Shown: positions 1 through 8,400 of the stretch, in pieces
Layout of the letters: every line of letters begins with the position of its first letter
Numbering within the stretch: position 1 is the stretch's first letter
Assembly: GCF_024539675.1 (NCBI RefSeq)
Contig: NZ_JAHHIT010000061.1
Location: 1 to 57,130 of the forward strand
Source of the DNA: Streptomyces hilarionis
GTDB lineage: Bacteria > Actinomycetota > Actinomycetes > Streptomycetales > Streptomycetaceae
Direction of reading: 5' to 3'
DNA length: 57,130 bases
The notes under the pieces: generated by a model
Database searches by the model: none
Told to the model about the DNA's origin: nothing
The model's input: the letters and a program-made list of their open reading frames with translations, nothing else
Program-made: the position numbers and the translations under genes

Positions 1-238
1 TCCCTGACCCCGACCACGAACCACGCTCCCGCCCCGGCTCCCCGGCGACGCTCCCCGCCCCGGACCGCCGACGGCACGCACCGGACCTCGTTCCCGCACG
101 GACCGCCCACCACCGCTGCTCGGCATGCCCGCACGCCTCCGGGACCCTGCCCACGCTTTCCCGGACACCCACGCGTCCCGCGCACCGCATGCACACCCGC
201 CCCGACACCGCACGCACACAAGAACTGAGGAAACCGCC

Positions 239-1483
239 ATGGACAGATCCTCCCGGCGCCGTCTCGTCGCGGCGATGGCCCTGTCGACCGTCACCGCGGT
301 CGTCGGCGCCGCCTGCTCCTCCGGTTCGGGCGCCACCGACACCAAGGGCGCCGGCAACGGCAGCTACACCGTCTGGGACCCGTACCCCCAGTTCGACAAG
401 GCCTCGGCCTGGGCGAAGCTGCTCGACGACTGCGGCACGAAGGCCGGGGTCGGGATCAAGCGGACCGCGTTCGACACCGGCGACCTGACGAACAAGACGC
501 TGCTGGCGGCGCAGCAGGACAACGCGCCGGACGTGCTCATCGTCGACAACCCCGTGGTGTCCACCCTCGCCGAGGCGGGCGTCCTCACCACGACCGACGA
601 CAACAAACTCGACACCTCGAAGGTGGATCCGAACCTCCTCGCGGCCGGACAGTCGGGCGGGAAGACGTACGGCACCCCGATCGGCGCCAACACCCTCGCC
701 CTCTACTACAACAAGTCCGTGCTGAAGGCAGCAGGCGTCGACGTCGCCTCGGTCAAGGACTGGACGTCGCTGACGGCGGCGCTGGCCAAGGTCAAGAGCG
801 CCGGAAAGAAGGGCATCACCTTCTCCGCGATCGGCACCGAGGAGGGCAGCTTCCAGTTCCTGCCCTGGTTCTGGGGATCGGGCGCGAAGCTCACCGAACT
901 CGACTCCGCCCAGGGCGAGTCGGCGCTCGCCCTGTGGACGGGCTGGTTGAAGAAGGGGTACGCGCCGAACTCGGTCATCAACAACACCCAGACCACCAGC
1001 TGGCAGGAGTTCGCGACCGGCGACTACGCCTTCGCCGAGAACGGCACCTGGCAGCTCGCCAACGCCGACAAGGCCGGCTTCGACTACGGCGTCCTGCCCG
1101 TGCCCGCCTCCTCCGGGGGCAACGCCCCGGCCCCGACCGGCGGCGAGTTCGTCACCCTTCCCGTCCAGGGCGACACCGCCCGCTACGCCACCGCGCAGAA
1201 GCTGGTGAGCTGCCTGACCAGCACCGGCAACCTCGACGCCACCGACACCGCCCTGTCCTACGTGGCTCCCACCGCCGAGGTGCAGAACAGGCAGGTCGCG
1301 GCGAAGGCCGGACTCAAGCCCTGGGTCGACGCGGTCAGGGCCGCGAAGGGCCGCACCAGCGACGACCTCGGCACCGAGTACCCGAAGATCTCCCAGCAGT
1401 TGTGGAAGGCCGTCCAGTCCGCGCTGAGCGGCGCCGAGTCACCCGAGGACGCGCTGTCCAGGGCCCAGTCCGCGGTCAAGTAG
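239..1483 (+). CDS. Sugar ABC transporter substrate-binding lipoprotein
   Basis: Extracellular solute-binding protein of the sugar type (SBP_bac_1), 414 residues; it should capture a sugar outside the membrane and pass it to the two permeases that follow. The N-terminus has several arginines (residues 3-8), a hydrophobic stretch and a lipobox-like GAAC with the acylated cysteine at residue 26; glycine at -3 is atypical. The start is the ATG at 239, preceded by TGAGG about 8 nt upstream, rather than an in-frame ATG at 125 that would add 38 proline/histidine-rich residues ahead of the signal peptide. No ATPase gene follows; Streptomyces sugar importers commonly share the MsiK ATPase. The substrate is unknown. 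The first 238 nt of the window hold only upstream sequence with no supported gene. Confidence 0.9.
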   Translation: MDRSSRRRLVAAMALSTVTAVVGAACSSGSGATDTKGAGNGSYTVWDPYPQFDKASAWAKLLDDCGTKAGVGIKRTAFDTGDLTNKTLLAAQQDNAPDVLIVDNPVVSTLAEAGVLTTTDDNKLDTSKVDPNLLAAGQSGGKTYGTPIGANTLALYYNKSVLKAAGVDVASVKDWTSLTAALAKVKSAGKKGITFSAIGTEEGSFQFLPWFWGSGAKLTELDSAQGESALALWTGWLKKGYAPNSVINNTQTTSWQEFATGDYAFAENGTWQLANADKAGFDYGVLPVPASSGGNAPAPTGGEFVTLPVQGDTARYATAQKLVSCLTSTGNLDATDTALSYVAPTAEVQNRQVAAKAGLKPWVDAVRAAKGRTSDDLGTEYPKISQQLWKAVQSALSGAESPEDALSRAQSAVK

Positions 1484-1505
1484 CGAGAGACTCACGGGTC
1501 CGCAG

Positions 1506-2489
1506 ATGAACCACACGAAGCAGCTGCCTGACCGCCGGTCCGCGCCCGCCCGGAACGGGGCGCTCGCCACCGCCCCGTCCCCGGCCTCCGCGCGAGCACG
1601 GCGCCGCCCGGCCTCCCCGCAGTGGGCCGCCTGGGCGTTCCTCGCCCCGGTCACCCTCTACCTCGTCGTCCTCTACGCCTATCCCCTCTACCGCAACGTC
1701 GATCTGAGCCTGCGCCACTACACCGTCCGCTCCTTCGTCGAGGGCAACGCGCCCTTCACGGGCCTGAAGAACTACGAAACCGTCGTCGCCGACCCCACGT
1801 TCGCGCCGGCCCTGGCGCACACCGTGGTGTTCACCGCCGTGTGCCTCTTCTTCCAGTACGCCCTCGGCCTGGCGCTGGCGGTCTTCTTCCACCAGAACTT
1901 CCGCCTCTCCGCCACCCTGCGCGCCCTGTTCCTGGTGCCGTGGCTGCTGCCGCTCATCGTGTCGGCCTCGACGTGGTCGTGGATGCTCAACAGCGACTCC
2001 GGCATCGTCAACTCCTTCCTGCACGCGGTGGGCGTCGGTCCGGTCAACTGGCTCACCTCACCGGAGTGGTCGCTGACCTCGGTGATCGTCGCCAACATCT
2101 GGATCGGCGTCCCGTTCAACCTGGTCGTCCTCCACAGCGGCCTCCAGTCCATCCCGGGCAGCCTGTACGAGGCCGCCGCCCTCGACGGCGCGGGCGCCTG
2201 GCGGCGCTTCTGGAGCATCACCTTCCCGCTCCTGCGCCCGGTCTCGGCGATCACCCTGCTCCTGGGCCTGGTCTACACCCTGAAGGTCTTCGACATCATC
2301 TGGATCATGACCAAGGGCGGCCCTGCGGGCTCCTCCACCACCTTCGCCACCTGGTCCTACGAACTCGGCTTCGGCAACCTGCTGCCGGCCTTCGGCCCCG
2401 GCGCGGCCGTGGGCAACCTGCTCGTCGTCGCCGCACTGGTCTTCGGCCTGGTGTACCTGAGGGCCCAGCGAAAGCAGGCACGGTCATGA
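1506..2489 (+). CDS. Sugar ABC transporter permease, MalF-like
   Basis: Integral membrane permease of 327 residues. A basic, alanine-rich cytoplasmic N-terminus (about 40 residues) precedes about six hydrophobic helices. The ABC permease EAA loop is clear near residue 220 (EAAALDGAGAWRRFWSITFP), the site that docks the ATPase. The gene begins 22 nt after the binding-protein stop and its last codon overlaps the next permease in an ATGA junction, so the genes are one transcription unit. This first, slightly longer permease of such pairs corresponds to MalF/UgpA. Confidence 0.92.
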   Translation: MNHTKQLPDRRSAPARNGALATAPSPASARARRRPASPQWAAWAFLAPVTLYLVVLYAYPLYRNVDLSLRHYTVRSFVEGNAPFTGLKNYETVVADPTFAPALAHTVVFTAVCLFFQYALGLALAVFFHQNFRLSATLRALFLVPWLLPLIVSASTWSWMLNSDSGIVNSFLHAVGVGPVNWLTSPEWSLTSVIVANIWIGVPFNLVVLHSGLQSIPGSLYEAAALDGAGAWRRFWSITFPLLRPVSAITLLLGLVYTLKVFDIIWIMTKGGPAGSSTTFATWSYELGFGNLLPAFGPGAAVGNLLVVAALVFGLVYLRAQRKQARS

Positions 2490-3328
2490 CCGCTCCGGCC
2501 CTGATCCCGAACCGCCGTCGGGGCACGTGGGGGAAGACGACCGCGGGCGTCGCGCTGACGGCGGTCATGCTCTTCCCCGTCTACTGGATGATCAACGTGT
2601 CGTTCACCCGCGACCAGGACATGCGCAAGAGCCCGCCCCGCCTGTTCCCCCTGCACGGCACGCTGACCGGCTACCGCACCGTCCTGAACGAGCAGTTGCC
2701 CTACCTCGGCACCAGCCTCGTCGTCGCCCTGGGCACCGTCGTGCTGACCGTCGCCCTGGCCGCACCCGCCGGATACGCCCTGGCCCAGTTGCGTCCGCGC
2801 GGCGGCGGCGTCCTCGGATTCGTCCTGCTGGCCGCGCAGATGATCCCCGGCATCATCATGGCGATGGGCTTCTACGCCGTGTACCTCGGCCTGGGCCTGC
2901 TCCAGTCCGTCCCCGGCCTCGTCGTCGCCGACTCCACCCTCGCCGTCCCCTTCGCCGTGCTGATCTTCACCGCGTTCATGTCCGGCATCCCCGGCGAACT
3001 GCTCCAGGCCGCGACGGTGGACGGCGCGGGAACCTGGCGGACCTTCCGTTCGATCGTGCTGCCGATGAGCCGCAACGCCGTCGTCACCGTGTCCCTGTTC
3101 GCGTTCCTGTGGTCGTGGTCCGACTTCGTCTTCGCCGGGACGCTGGTCAACGGCGGGGCGCACGAGCCGATCACCCTCGGCATCTACCACTACATCGGCA
3201 ACAACAACCAGGAGTGGAACGCCATCATGGCCACCGCCGTCGTGGCGTCGCTGCCCGCCGCGGTGATCCTCGTCCTCGCCCAGCGTCACATCGCCGCCGG
3301 CGTGTCCGCCGGAGCCGTCAAGGACTGA
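2486..3328 (+). CDS. Sugar ABC transporter permease, MalG-like
   Basis: Second inner-membrane permease, 280 residues. The ATG at 2486 overlaps the TGA of the upstream permease (ATGA), which implies translational coupling and fixes the start inside a much longer open frame. Features are an N-terminal helix (VMLFPVYWMINVSF), several further membrane segments and an EAA-type loop, AATVDGAGTWRTFRSIVLP. It ends with a short cytoplasmic tail. With the MalF-like partner it forms the transmembrane channel of a carbohydrate importer. A 157-nt gap separates it from the glycosidase gene. Confidence 0.92.
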   Translation: MTAPALIPNRRRGTWGKTTAGVALTAVMLFPVYWMINVSFTRDQDMRKSPPRLFPLHGTLTGYRTVLNEQLPYLGTSLVVALGTVVLTVALAAPAGYALAQLRPRGGGVLGFVLLAAQMIPGIIMAMGFYAVYLGLGLLQSVPGLVVADSTLAVPFAVLIFTAFMSGIPGELLQAATVDGAGTWRTFRSIVLPMSRNAVVTVSLFAFLWSWSDFVFAGTLVNGGAHEPITLGIYHYIGNNNQEWNAIMATAVVASLPAAVILVLAQRHIAAGVSAGAVKD

Positions 3329-3485
3329 CCCGGAGACGCCCAGCACGGACGCCGACCCGTCATGGACCGGCAACCACCCGTCAAGGACCGGCGGCGCGCA
3401 GGCGCACGCCCGCGGCGCGGCCGTCCGGCCGCCGTGCGAGCACCCGCGCGCCGACCGGCGGACCCCCGACCGTCCCGCCCGAGAA

Positions 3486-5264
3486 ATGAGTACCGCCTCC
3501 ATGAGCGCCGACCCGCCCGACACGGCCTTCAGCGTCCACGACATCCCCTTCAGCGCCTACGGATCCTGGTTCGGCATCTCTTTCGTGCTCGCGGAGAACA
3601 CGCGCTCGGAGGACCTGCACCTCGTCTCGCACCAGAACGGCATGCACGCCGTCCTGCGCCTCGTCCCCCTCGACACGGCGACGGGGGAGCGCGCGGAGAC
3701 CTCTGTCCGGGCGACGCCCGCCCTGCTCGGCTGGACCGCCGCGGAAGGCCGCGCCCACCTCGCCTACGAGTCGCCGGACACCGTGCGCGTGCGCGGCACG
3801 GGGCTGAGCCTGCGCATCACCGCGGCGGCGCAGGCCCTGACACCCTTCAGCGGCGCCTACTTCTACCGGGATCCGGTGGACGGCGCCCACACGTTCAGCT
3901 CCTACGAGACCGGCCGCCGCTACCGGATCACCGTGCTGTCCGGCGCCGTCGCCGAGGCGTTTGGCTCCGAGGCCCTCGGCTCGGCCGACCGCGGCCTCAC
4001 GGTCACCGCCGAAGCGGGCGGCTCGTGGGAGGTCGCCGTCGAGGAACTCGACAGCGCCCGCCCGCCCTACCGCCCGTCGGCCGCGTTCGGCCAGGTGGAG
4101 GAGGCCGCGCGGCGCGCGTTCGCCGCGTTCGCCGCCGCGGTCGCCCCGTGGCGCTCGGCCGACACCCCGGCAGCCGAACTCGCCGCCTACGTGGTGTGGT
4201 CCGCCACCGTGCGCCCGGCGGGCCTGGTCACCCGGCCGGCGGTGCTGATGTCGAAACACTGGATGGACAAGGTCTGGAGCTGGGACCACTGCTTCAACGC
4301 CCTCGCCCTGGCCCCCGGATCGCCCGGCCTGGCCTGGGACCAGTTCTCCCTGCCCTTCGACCACCAGGACGAGACCGGAGCGCTGCCCGATTCCGTCACC
4401 CACTCCGAGGTCCTGTACAACTTCGTCAAGCCGCCCATCCACGGCTGGGCCCTGCGCCGTCTGCGCGACCGGCTCCCCGAACCGCTCGGACCTGCCGAAC
4501 TCGCCCAGATCTACGGCCGGTTGACGCGCTGGACCGACTTCTGGCTCACCGCCCGCCGCGCCCCCGCCTCCGCACTGCCCCACTACCAGCACGGCAACGA
4601 CAGCGGCTGGGACAACGCCACCACCTTCGACCCGGCACGCGTGGCCGTGACCGCCGACCTCACCGCCGTGTTGATCCTCCAGCTCGACGAACTGGCCCGC
4701 CTGGCGGCCGAACTGGGCTTCCCCGACGAAGCCCGCCGCCGCACCGAGGCGGCCGACGCCCTCCAGCGCGCCCTGCTGGACGAACTGTGGGACGGCGAAC
4801 GGTTCCTGAGCCGCCCGGCCCTCGGCGGGAGCCCCACCCCGAGCGCGAGCCTGCTCGACCTCATGCCGATCGTGCTCGGCGACCGCCTGCCCCCCGAGGT
4901 CCGCGACCGGCTGGCCGACCGGATCGCCACCCACCTCACCGCGTTCGGCCTGGCGACCGAACACCCCGGCTCCCCGCACTACGAGCCCGACGGCTACTGG
5001 CGCGGCCCGGTCTGGGCCCCCGCCACCGTCCTCATCGAGGACGGCCTGCGCCGCGCCGGCCACGAACGCCTCGCCGACGAGATCAGCGCCCGCTTCCGCA
5101 CCCTGTGCGAGACCTCCGGATTCGCCGAGAACTTCGACGCGTTGACCGGCCGCGGACTGCGCGACCGCGCCTACACCTGGACCGCCAGCAGCTACCTGCT
5201 GCTGGCCCGCGACCACCTGCACCGCCGCGCGGCCGCCGCGTCCGGCACGGCGGCCACCGCCTGA
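3486..5264 (+). CDS. Glycoside hydrolase with (alpha/alpha)6 barrel, GH63/MGH1-like
   Basis: Predicted cytoplasmic glycosidase of 592 residues without a signal peptide. The first ~230 residues look like a beta-sandwich; the rest matches the helical-toroid catalytic domain of GH63/mannosylglycerate-hydrolase-like enzymes. Diagnostic segments are KVWSWDHCFNALAL, GNDSGWDNATTF, DGYWRGPVWAP and GFAENFDALTG. Placement straight after a sugar importer suggests it hydrolyses the imported glycoside, perhaps an alpha-glucosyl or mannosyl compound. Two starts are possible, ATG 3486 and ATG 3501; neither has a strong ribosome site. The exact substrate cannot be read from the sequence; glucosylglycerate or trehalose-like substrates are alternatives. 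Confidence 0.8.
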   Translation: MSTASMSADPPDTAFSVHDIPFSAYGSWFGISFVLAENTRSEDLHLVSHQNGMHAVLRLVPLDTATGERAETSVRATPALLGWTAAEGRAHLAYESPDTVRVRGTGLSLRITAAAQALTPFSGAYFYRDPVDGAHTFSSYETGRRYRITVLSGAVAEAFGSEALGSADRGLTVTAEAGGSWEVAVEELDSARPPYRPSAAFGQVEEAARRAFAAFAAAVAPWRSADTPAAELAAYVVWSATVRPAGLVTRPAVLMSKHWMDKVWSWDHCFNALALAPGSPGLAWDQFSLPFDHQDETGALPDSVTHSEVLYNFVKPPIHGWALRRLRDRLPEPLGPAELAQIYGRLTRWTDFWLTARRAPASALPHYQHGNDSGWDNATTFDPARVAVTADLTAVLILQLDELARLAAELGFPDEARRRTEAADALQRALLDELWDGERFLSRPALGGSPTPSASLLDLMPIVLGDRLPPEVRDRLADRIATHLTAFGLATEHPGSPHYEPDGYWRGPVWAPATVLIEDGLRRAGHERLADEISARFRTLCETSGFAENFDALTGRGLRDRAYTWTASSYLLLARDHLHRRAAAASGTAATA

Positions 5265-5324
5265 ACCGCGCGCGGCATTCCTTCCCCACGTCCGCCCCGC
5301 GGAACCGTCGACTAGGGTGGCGCG

Positions 5325-6185
5325 GTGACTGATGAGCAGGAGCGGGTGCGGCCGTCGGGAGTGTGGGCCACGGCGGTGGGGGTGGCCAGGGTGCGGGCGC
5401 TCGAGACCGAGCGGGAGAACGCGCTCTTCCGCGATCCGCTGGCACAGGCCTTCGCCGCCGCCGGCGGCCTGTGGCCCTCTCCGCCGCCGCTGCCCGATCC
5501 CGACGACGAGGCCGCACGACGCCGCCGGAAGGCCGTCTCGTTCTCCATCGTCATCAGGACGAAGTTCCTCGACGACCTGGTCCGGCAAGCCGCCGCGTCC
5601 GGAATCCGCCAGGTCGTGCTGCTCGGCGCCGGCATGGACAGCCGCGCCTTCCGGATGGACTGGCCCGAGGGCACCCGGCTGTTCGAGGTCGACACCGCCG
5701 CCCCCCTGGACTTCAAGGCCACCGTGCTGCGCCGGGAGCGGGCCGTCGCGCGGTGCGAGCGGATCGCCGTCGCGGTGGATCTGCGGGAGGACTGGCCCGG
5801 CGCGCTGACCGACGCGGGGCACGACCCGGCGGCGCCCACCGTGTGGATCGCCGAAGGACTGCTGATCTATCTGCCCCAGGACGCGGTGGAACTGCTGCTG
5901 GCCCGGATCAGCGCGCAGTCGGCGCCGGGCAGCCGGATGGGGCTGACGCTGGGCTCGCCCGGCGTGATCGAGCGTTTCGGCGCGGACGCCGCCGCCCCGG
6001 GGTCGGCGGCGTCCCTGTGGGTCTCGGAGATGCCCGACGACCCGGGGGCCTGGCTGGCCGGCCACGGCTGGGACGCCGAGTGCCACACCCTGCGCGAACG
6101 CGCCGCCGCCTACGGCCGTCCGGTCGGCACCCCGCCGCAACGCGAGGAGCGGCCCGGCGGACTGGTCTCGGCGGTCCGCCGGTGA
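5325..6185 (+). CDS. Class I SAM-dependent methyltransferase, LCM/TIGR00027-type
   Basis: Protein of 286 residues starting with GTG. The motif VVLLGAGMDSRAFRM followed by LFEVDTAAPLDFKA is the SAM-binding signature of the leucine carboxyl methyltransferase-like family, which is abundant in actinobacteria; TVWIAEGLLIYLPQDAVELL is its second conserved block. Family members are thought to O-methylate acyl or carboxyl groups of secondary metabolites or lipids, but most are uncharacterised. It stands alone, 60 nt after the glycosidase, and is followed by a tandem repeat. Confidence 0.85.
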   Translation: MTDEQERVRPSGVWATAVGVARVRALETERENALFRDPLAQAFAAAGGLWPSPPPLPDPDDEAARRRRKAVSFSIVIRTKFLDDLVRQAAASGIRQVVLLGAGMDSRAFRMDWPEGTRLFEVDTAAPLDFKATVLRRERAVARCERIAVAVDLREDWPGALTDAGHDPAAPTVWIAEGLLIYLPQDAVELLLARISAQSAPGSRMGLTLGSPGVIERFGADAAAPGSAASLWVSEMPDDPGAWLAGHGWDAECHTLRERAAAYGRPVGTPPQREERPGGLVSAVRR

Positions 6186-6193
6186 ACCGTGCC

Positions 6194-6232
6194 GCTGACT
6201 GCTGACTGCTGACTGCTGACTGCTGACTGCTG
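6194..6232. repeat. Tandem 7-bp repeat (GCTGACT)n
   Basis: Five perfect copies of GCTGACT plus four further bases lie in the gap between the converging methyltransferase and DUF3618 genes. The unit is not a multiple of three and lies outside coding sequence. The repeat is AT-richer than its surroundings. Confidence 0.95.
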
Positions 6233-6322
6233 GCCGGTCGTCGGTGGTCGGTGCCGCCGCGGCCGGCGGCCGGCCGGTTCACAGGCGATCGTCGACGCCC
6301 TCACCGGCCGGCCTTCAGCGGC

Positions 6323-6772
6323 TCATCCCTTCCGGCGACGGCAGGCCAGCCACACCGCGGCGGCGACGGCGGCCGATGCCAGCAGCAGCTTGCGGTTGTC
6401 CTGTGCCAGTCGGGCGCCCCGGGCCGTCTTCTGCCGCACCGGCTCGGGGGCCGTCTCCTGCCACATCCGTCCGGCCTGTGCCGCCTTCGCCCGGGCCTGC
6501 TCGGCGGCCTGGGCGGCCTTGTCCTTCACCGGGTCGGGCAGCTTGTCGTGCGCCTGGTGGGCCAGTTCGGCGGCCTTCTCCTTCAGCTCCCCGGCCTTGG
6601 CCGCGGCCTGGTCCTTGACCTCGGCGGCCTTCTCCTGGGCGCGTGCCTTGACGTCGGTCTTGGCAGCGAGCGCCTCGACCGTCTGCCCGAGTTCTTCCCG
6701 GGTCTGTTCGACCTGCTCGCGCAGCTCGTCGGGGCTGGATGCGGTGGGCTCGTCGTGAGGCGGCTGGGTCAT
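6323..6772 (-). CDS. DUF3618 domain protein
   Basis: Small protein of 149 residues. The N-terminal segment SSPDELREQVEQTREELGQT is the DUF3618 hallmark. Then follows a long alanine/lysine/glutamate-rich amphipathic helical region, likely coiled coil, reminiscent of late-embryogenesis-abundant-like stress proteins. A single hydrophobic helix near the C-terminus (LLLASAAVAAAVWLA) ends in RRRKG, so the protein is probably membrane-anchored. Its ATG overlaps the stop of the holin-like gene in an ATGA junction, so both are made from one message. Function is unknown; DUF3618 genes usually sit next to the holin-X gene in actinobacteria. Confidence 0.88.
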   Translation of the reverse strand: MTQPPHDEPTASSPDELREQVEQTREELGQTVEALAAKTDVKARAQEKAAEVKDQAAAKAGELKEKAAELAHQAHDKLPDPVKDKAAQAAEQARAKAAQAGRMWQETAPEPVRQKTARGARLAQDNRKLLLASAAVAAAVWLACRRRKG

Positions 6773-7170
6773 CGCTGGGCACTCTCCTTGATCTCGGCCA
6801 CGTCGGCCTTCACGTTCTCGATCGTCTGCTCTGGCGCGGGCGGCGCGGCCTGTTCCACCTGCTTCTTCCCCCTCATGGCCAGGACCGCGGCGATCACACC
6901 CAGGACCGCCGTGACGATCAGGGCCGCCGCCCACACCGGCAGCGGCACCGCCAGCGCCGCGATCGCCGTGACGACGAGCGCCTCCAGCGTCAGGAAGCCG
7001 ACGACGCCGGCACCGCCGAAGAGGCCGCCGCCCTTGCCGTAGCGCTTGCCCTTCTCCTTCATCTCCGCCTGGGCCAGCCTCAGTTCGCCGCGCACCAGCT
7101 CGGTCAGCTGTTGCGAGGCCCGTTGCACCAGCTCGCCCACCGGCTCCTGGTGCGACTGCGTGCTCGACAA
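6769..7170 (-). CDS. Phage holin family protein (actinobacterial holin-X)
   Basis: Membrane protein of 133 residues with two hydrophobic hairpin segments (GFLTLEALVVTAIAALAVPL and WAAALIVTAVLGVIAAVLA) after an amphipathic N-terminus (PVGELVQRASQQLTELVRGE). These chromosomal proteins are named after holins but are housekeeping or stress proteins with no shown lytic role. I place the start at TTG 7170 because GGAGGAG lies 6 nt upstream; the in-frame GTG/ATG alternatives further upstream lack such a site. Coupled by ATGA overlap to DUF3618. A sigma-B-type promoter lies about 90 nt upstream. Confidence 0.85.
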   Translation of the reverse strand: MSSTQSHQEPVGELVQRASQQLTELVRGELRLAQAEMKEKGKRYGKGGGLFGGAGVVGFLTLEALVVTAIAALAVPLPVWAAALIVTAVLGVIAAVLAMRGKKQVEQAAPPAPEQTIENVKADVAEIKESAQR

Positions 7171-7263
7171 TGCCGTCTCCTCCCGTCTTCGCGCGCTCTC
7201 GTGTCCTCGTGCGGTCACGGCGGGGCGCGCTCGGTGCGTACCCGACCGTCCGATGGCCGACGA

Positions 7264-7287
7264 GTACCCCGGACAGGAGAGTTAGGC
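7264..7287 (-). promoter_or_regulatory. Candidate sigma-B-type stress promoter
   Basis: On the minus strand the sequence reads GCCT, 14 nt, GGGTAC. This fits the streptomycete sigma-B/general-stress consensus GnnT-N14-16-GGGTAY. It would start transcription near 7257, leaving a leader of roughly 90 nt before the TTG of the holin-like gene. Prediction by eye only. Confidence 0.5.
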
Positions 7288-7452
7288 AGGGGCCGGTCGC
7301 AAGGAAGGGCCGGCGTTCTTCGCTCGCGGGACGCATGAGTCGCGCCGCTGGAAGCGTGCGACAGGGCATGGAGTGCGTGATCTCCGGATCGACATCCTGC
7401 GCGCGGAGCCGGCGCGACGTTCCCCGACGGGCGCGGCGTCCGTGGTCGAGCG

Positions 7453-7572
7453 GTGGGCACCTGGCGGAACGACGAGACGCGGCGCATCAACGCGTGGGCG
7501 GCCATCCTCGCCGTGACGGTCCTCGGCGCCGGACTCCTGCACCGGGCCTTCCGACGCAACGGCTGGCTGTGA
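7453..7572 (+). pseudogene. corA: corA magnesium/cobalt transporter remnant
   Basis: A 39-codon frame from GTG 7453 to TGA 7570-7572 translates to RNDETRRINAWAAILAV joined directly to TVLGAGLLHRAFRRNGWL. The first half matches the helix before the CorA pore (usually RKISAWAAIIAVPT) and the second half the extreme CorA C-terminus (LYRAFRRSGWL). The segment normally between them, which carries the GMN signature and the membrane loop (about 35 residues), is missing, as is everything upstream. No ribosome site precedes it. The rest of the 487-nt stretch 7171-7657 holds the stress promoter, this relic and a terminator; no other gene is seen. Confidence 0.65.
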
Positions 7573-7600
7573 CGCGAGGGGCTGGCCGGCGTCCGGGTGC

Positions 7601-7642
7601 GGGCGAGGGCGGCCGAGGGAACCTCCCCGGCCGCCCTCGCCC
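7601..7642 (-). terminator. Hairpin terminator of the fasciclin gene
   Basis: Perfect 15-bp inverted repeat (7601-7615 and 7628-7642) with a 12-nt loop that itself contains a GGGA/TCCC pair. It sits 15 nt past the fasciclin stop. It lacks a T-tract, as is common for Streptomyces terminators. Confidence 0.6.
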
Positions 7643-7657
7643 TTCCGGTCAGCACCG

Positions 7658-8314
7658 TCAGCCGGTGGGCATCAGCACGCTGTCGATGATGTAGACGTTG
7701 GCGTTCGCGGTCTTGACGTTCCCGCAGACCACCTTGGCGGAGTCGTCGACCGTGTAGGACTCGCCGGAGCCCGAGGTGGTCACCTTGGCCTTGGCGAGCG
7801 TGTCGAACGAGCCGTTCTCCAGGTCCTTCGGGGCCAGCTTCTGTCCGACCACGTGGTACGTGAGGATCTTCGTCAGCTGTGCCTTGTCGTTGAGGACCTT
7901 GTCGAGGGTCGCCTTGGGGATCTTGGCGAAGGCGTCGTTGGTCGGGGCGAAGACGGTGATGTTCTGGGCGTTGTTGAGGGTGTCGACGAGACCGGCCTTC
8001 TTCACGGCGCTCACGAGTGTGGACAGGGCGGGGTTGTTGGAGGCGGCGGTGGCCACCGGGTCCTGGGCCATCCCGTCGAAGGAGCCGGCGCCGTCGGCGG
8101 GCACGGCGGAGCAGGCCGGGCCGAACGGCTTGTCCGCCGCGGCGGCCTCGGTGGTGCCGCCCATGTCGTCGGAGGCGGTCGCGGGGGCCGACGCCTTGGA
8201 CGCGGTGTCCGACCCGGCGGAGTCGCTGCCGTTGTCGGAGCAGGCGCTCAGGGCCAGCGGCAGAACGGCGGCCGCGGCCACGGTCACGGCGATACGACGG
8301 ATACGGGTGTTCAT
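7658..8314 (-). CDS. Fasciclin-domain lipoprotein
   Basis: Exported lipoprotein of 218 residues. A signal peptide with arginines at residues 4, 6 and 7 ends in the lipobox LSAC (Cys25); then a Ser/Thr/Ala linker, then a single fasciclin (FAS1) domain from about residue 75 to the end (NNAQNITVFAPTNDAFAKIP, LTYHVV-type segment, YIIDSVL). It is related in domain content to mycobacterial MPT70/MPT83, the classic targets of SigK. It lies 86 nt downstream of the molybdopterin oxidoreductase on the same strand, two genes from sigK-rskA, so membership of that regulon is likely. Confidence 0.9.
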   Translation of the reverse strand: MNTRIRRIAVTVAAAAVLPLALSACSDNGSDSAGSDTASKASAPATASDDMGGTTEAAAADKPFGPACSAVPADGAGSFDGMAQDPVATAASNNPALSTLVSAVKKAGLVDTLNNAQNITVFAPTNDAFAKIPKATLDKVLNDKAQLTKILTYHVVGQKLAPKDLENGSFDTLAKAKVTTSGSGESYTVDDSAKVVCGNVKTANANVYIIDSVLMPTG

Positions 8315-8400
8315 GGTTCTCTCCTGTGGGTCATCGCAGCGCAGGCTGCTCTTCGGGTGGGTCAGGGGTGGTCAGGGAGGGGTGGTCTCGCGGTGGCGGG

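Noticed and set aside
3381..6140. 919-codon antisense frame over the glycosidase and methyltransferase
   Set aside because: Arg/Gly/Ala-rich, no motifs, and opposite to two well-recognised genes.
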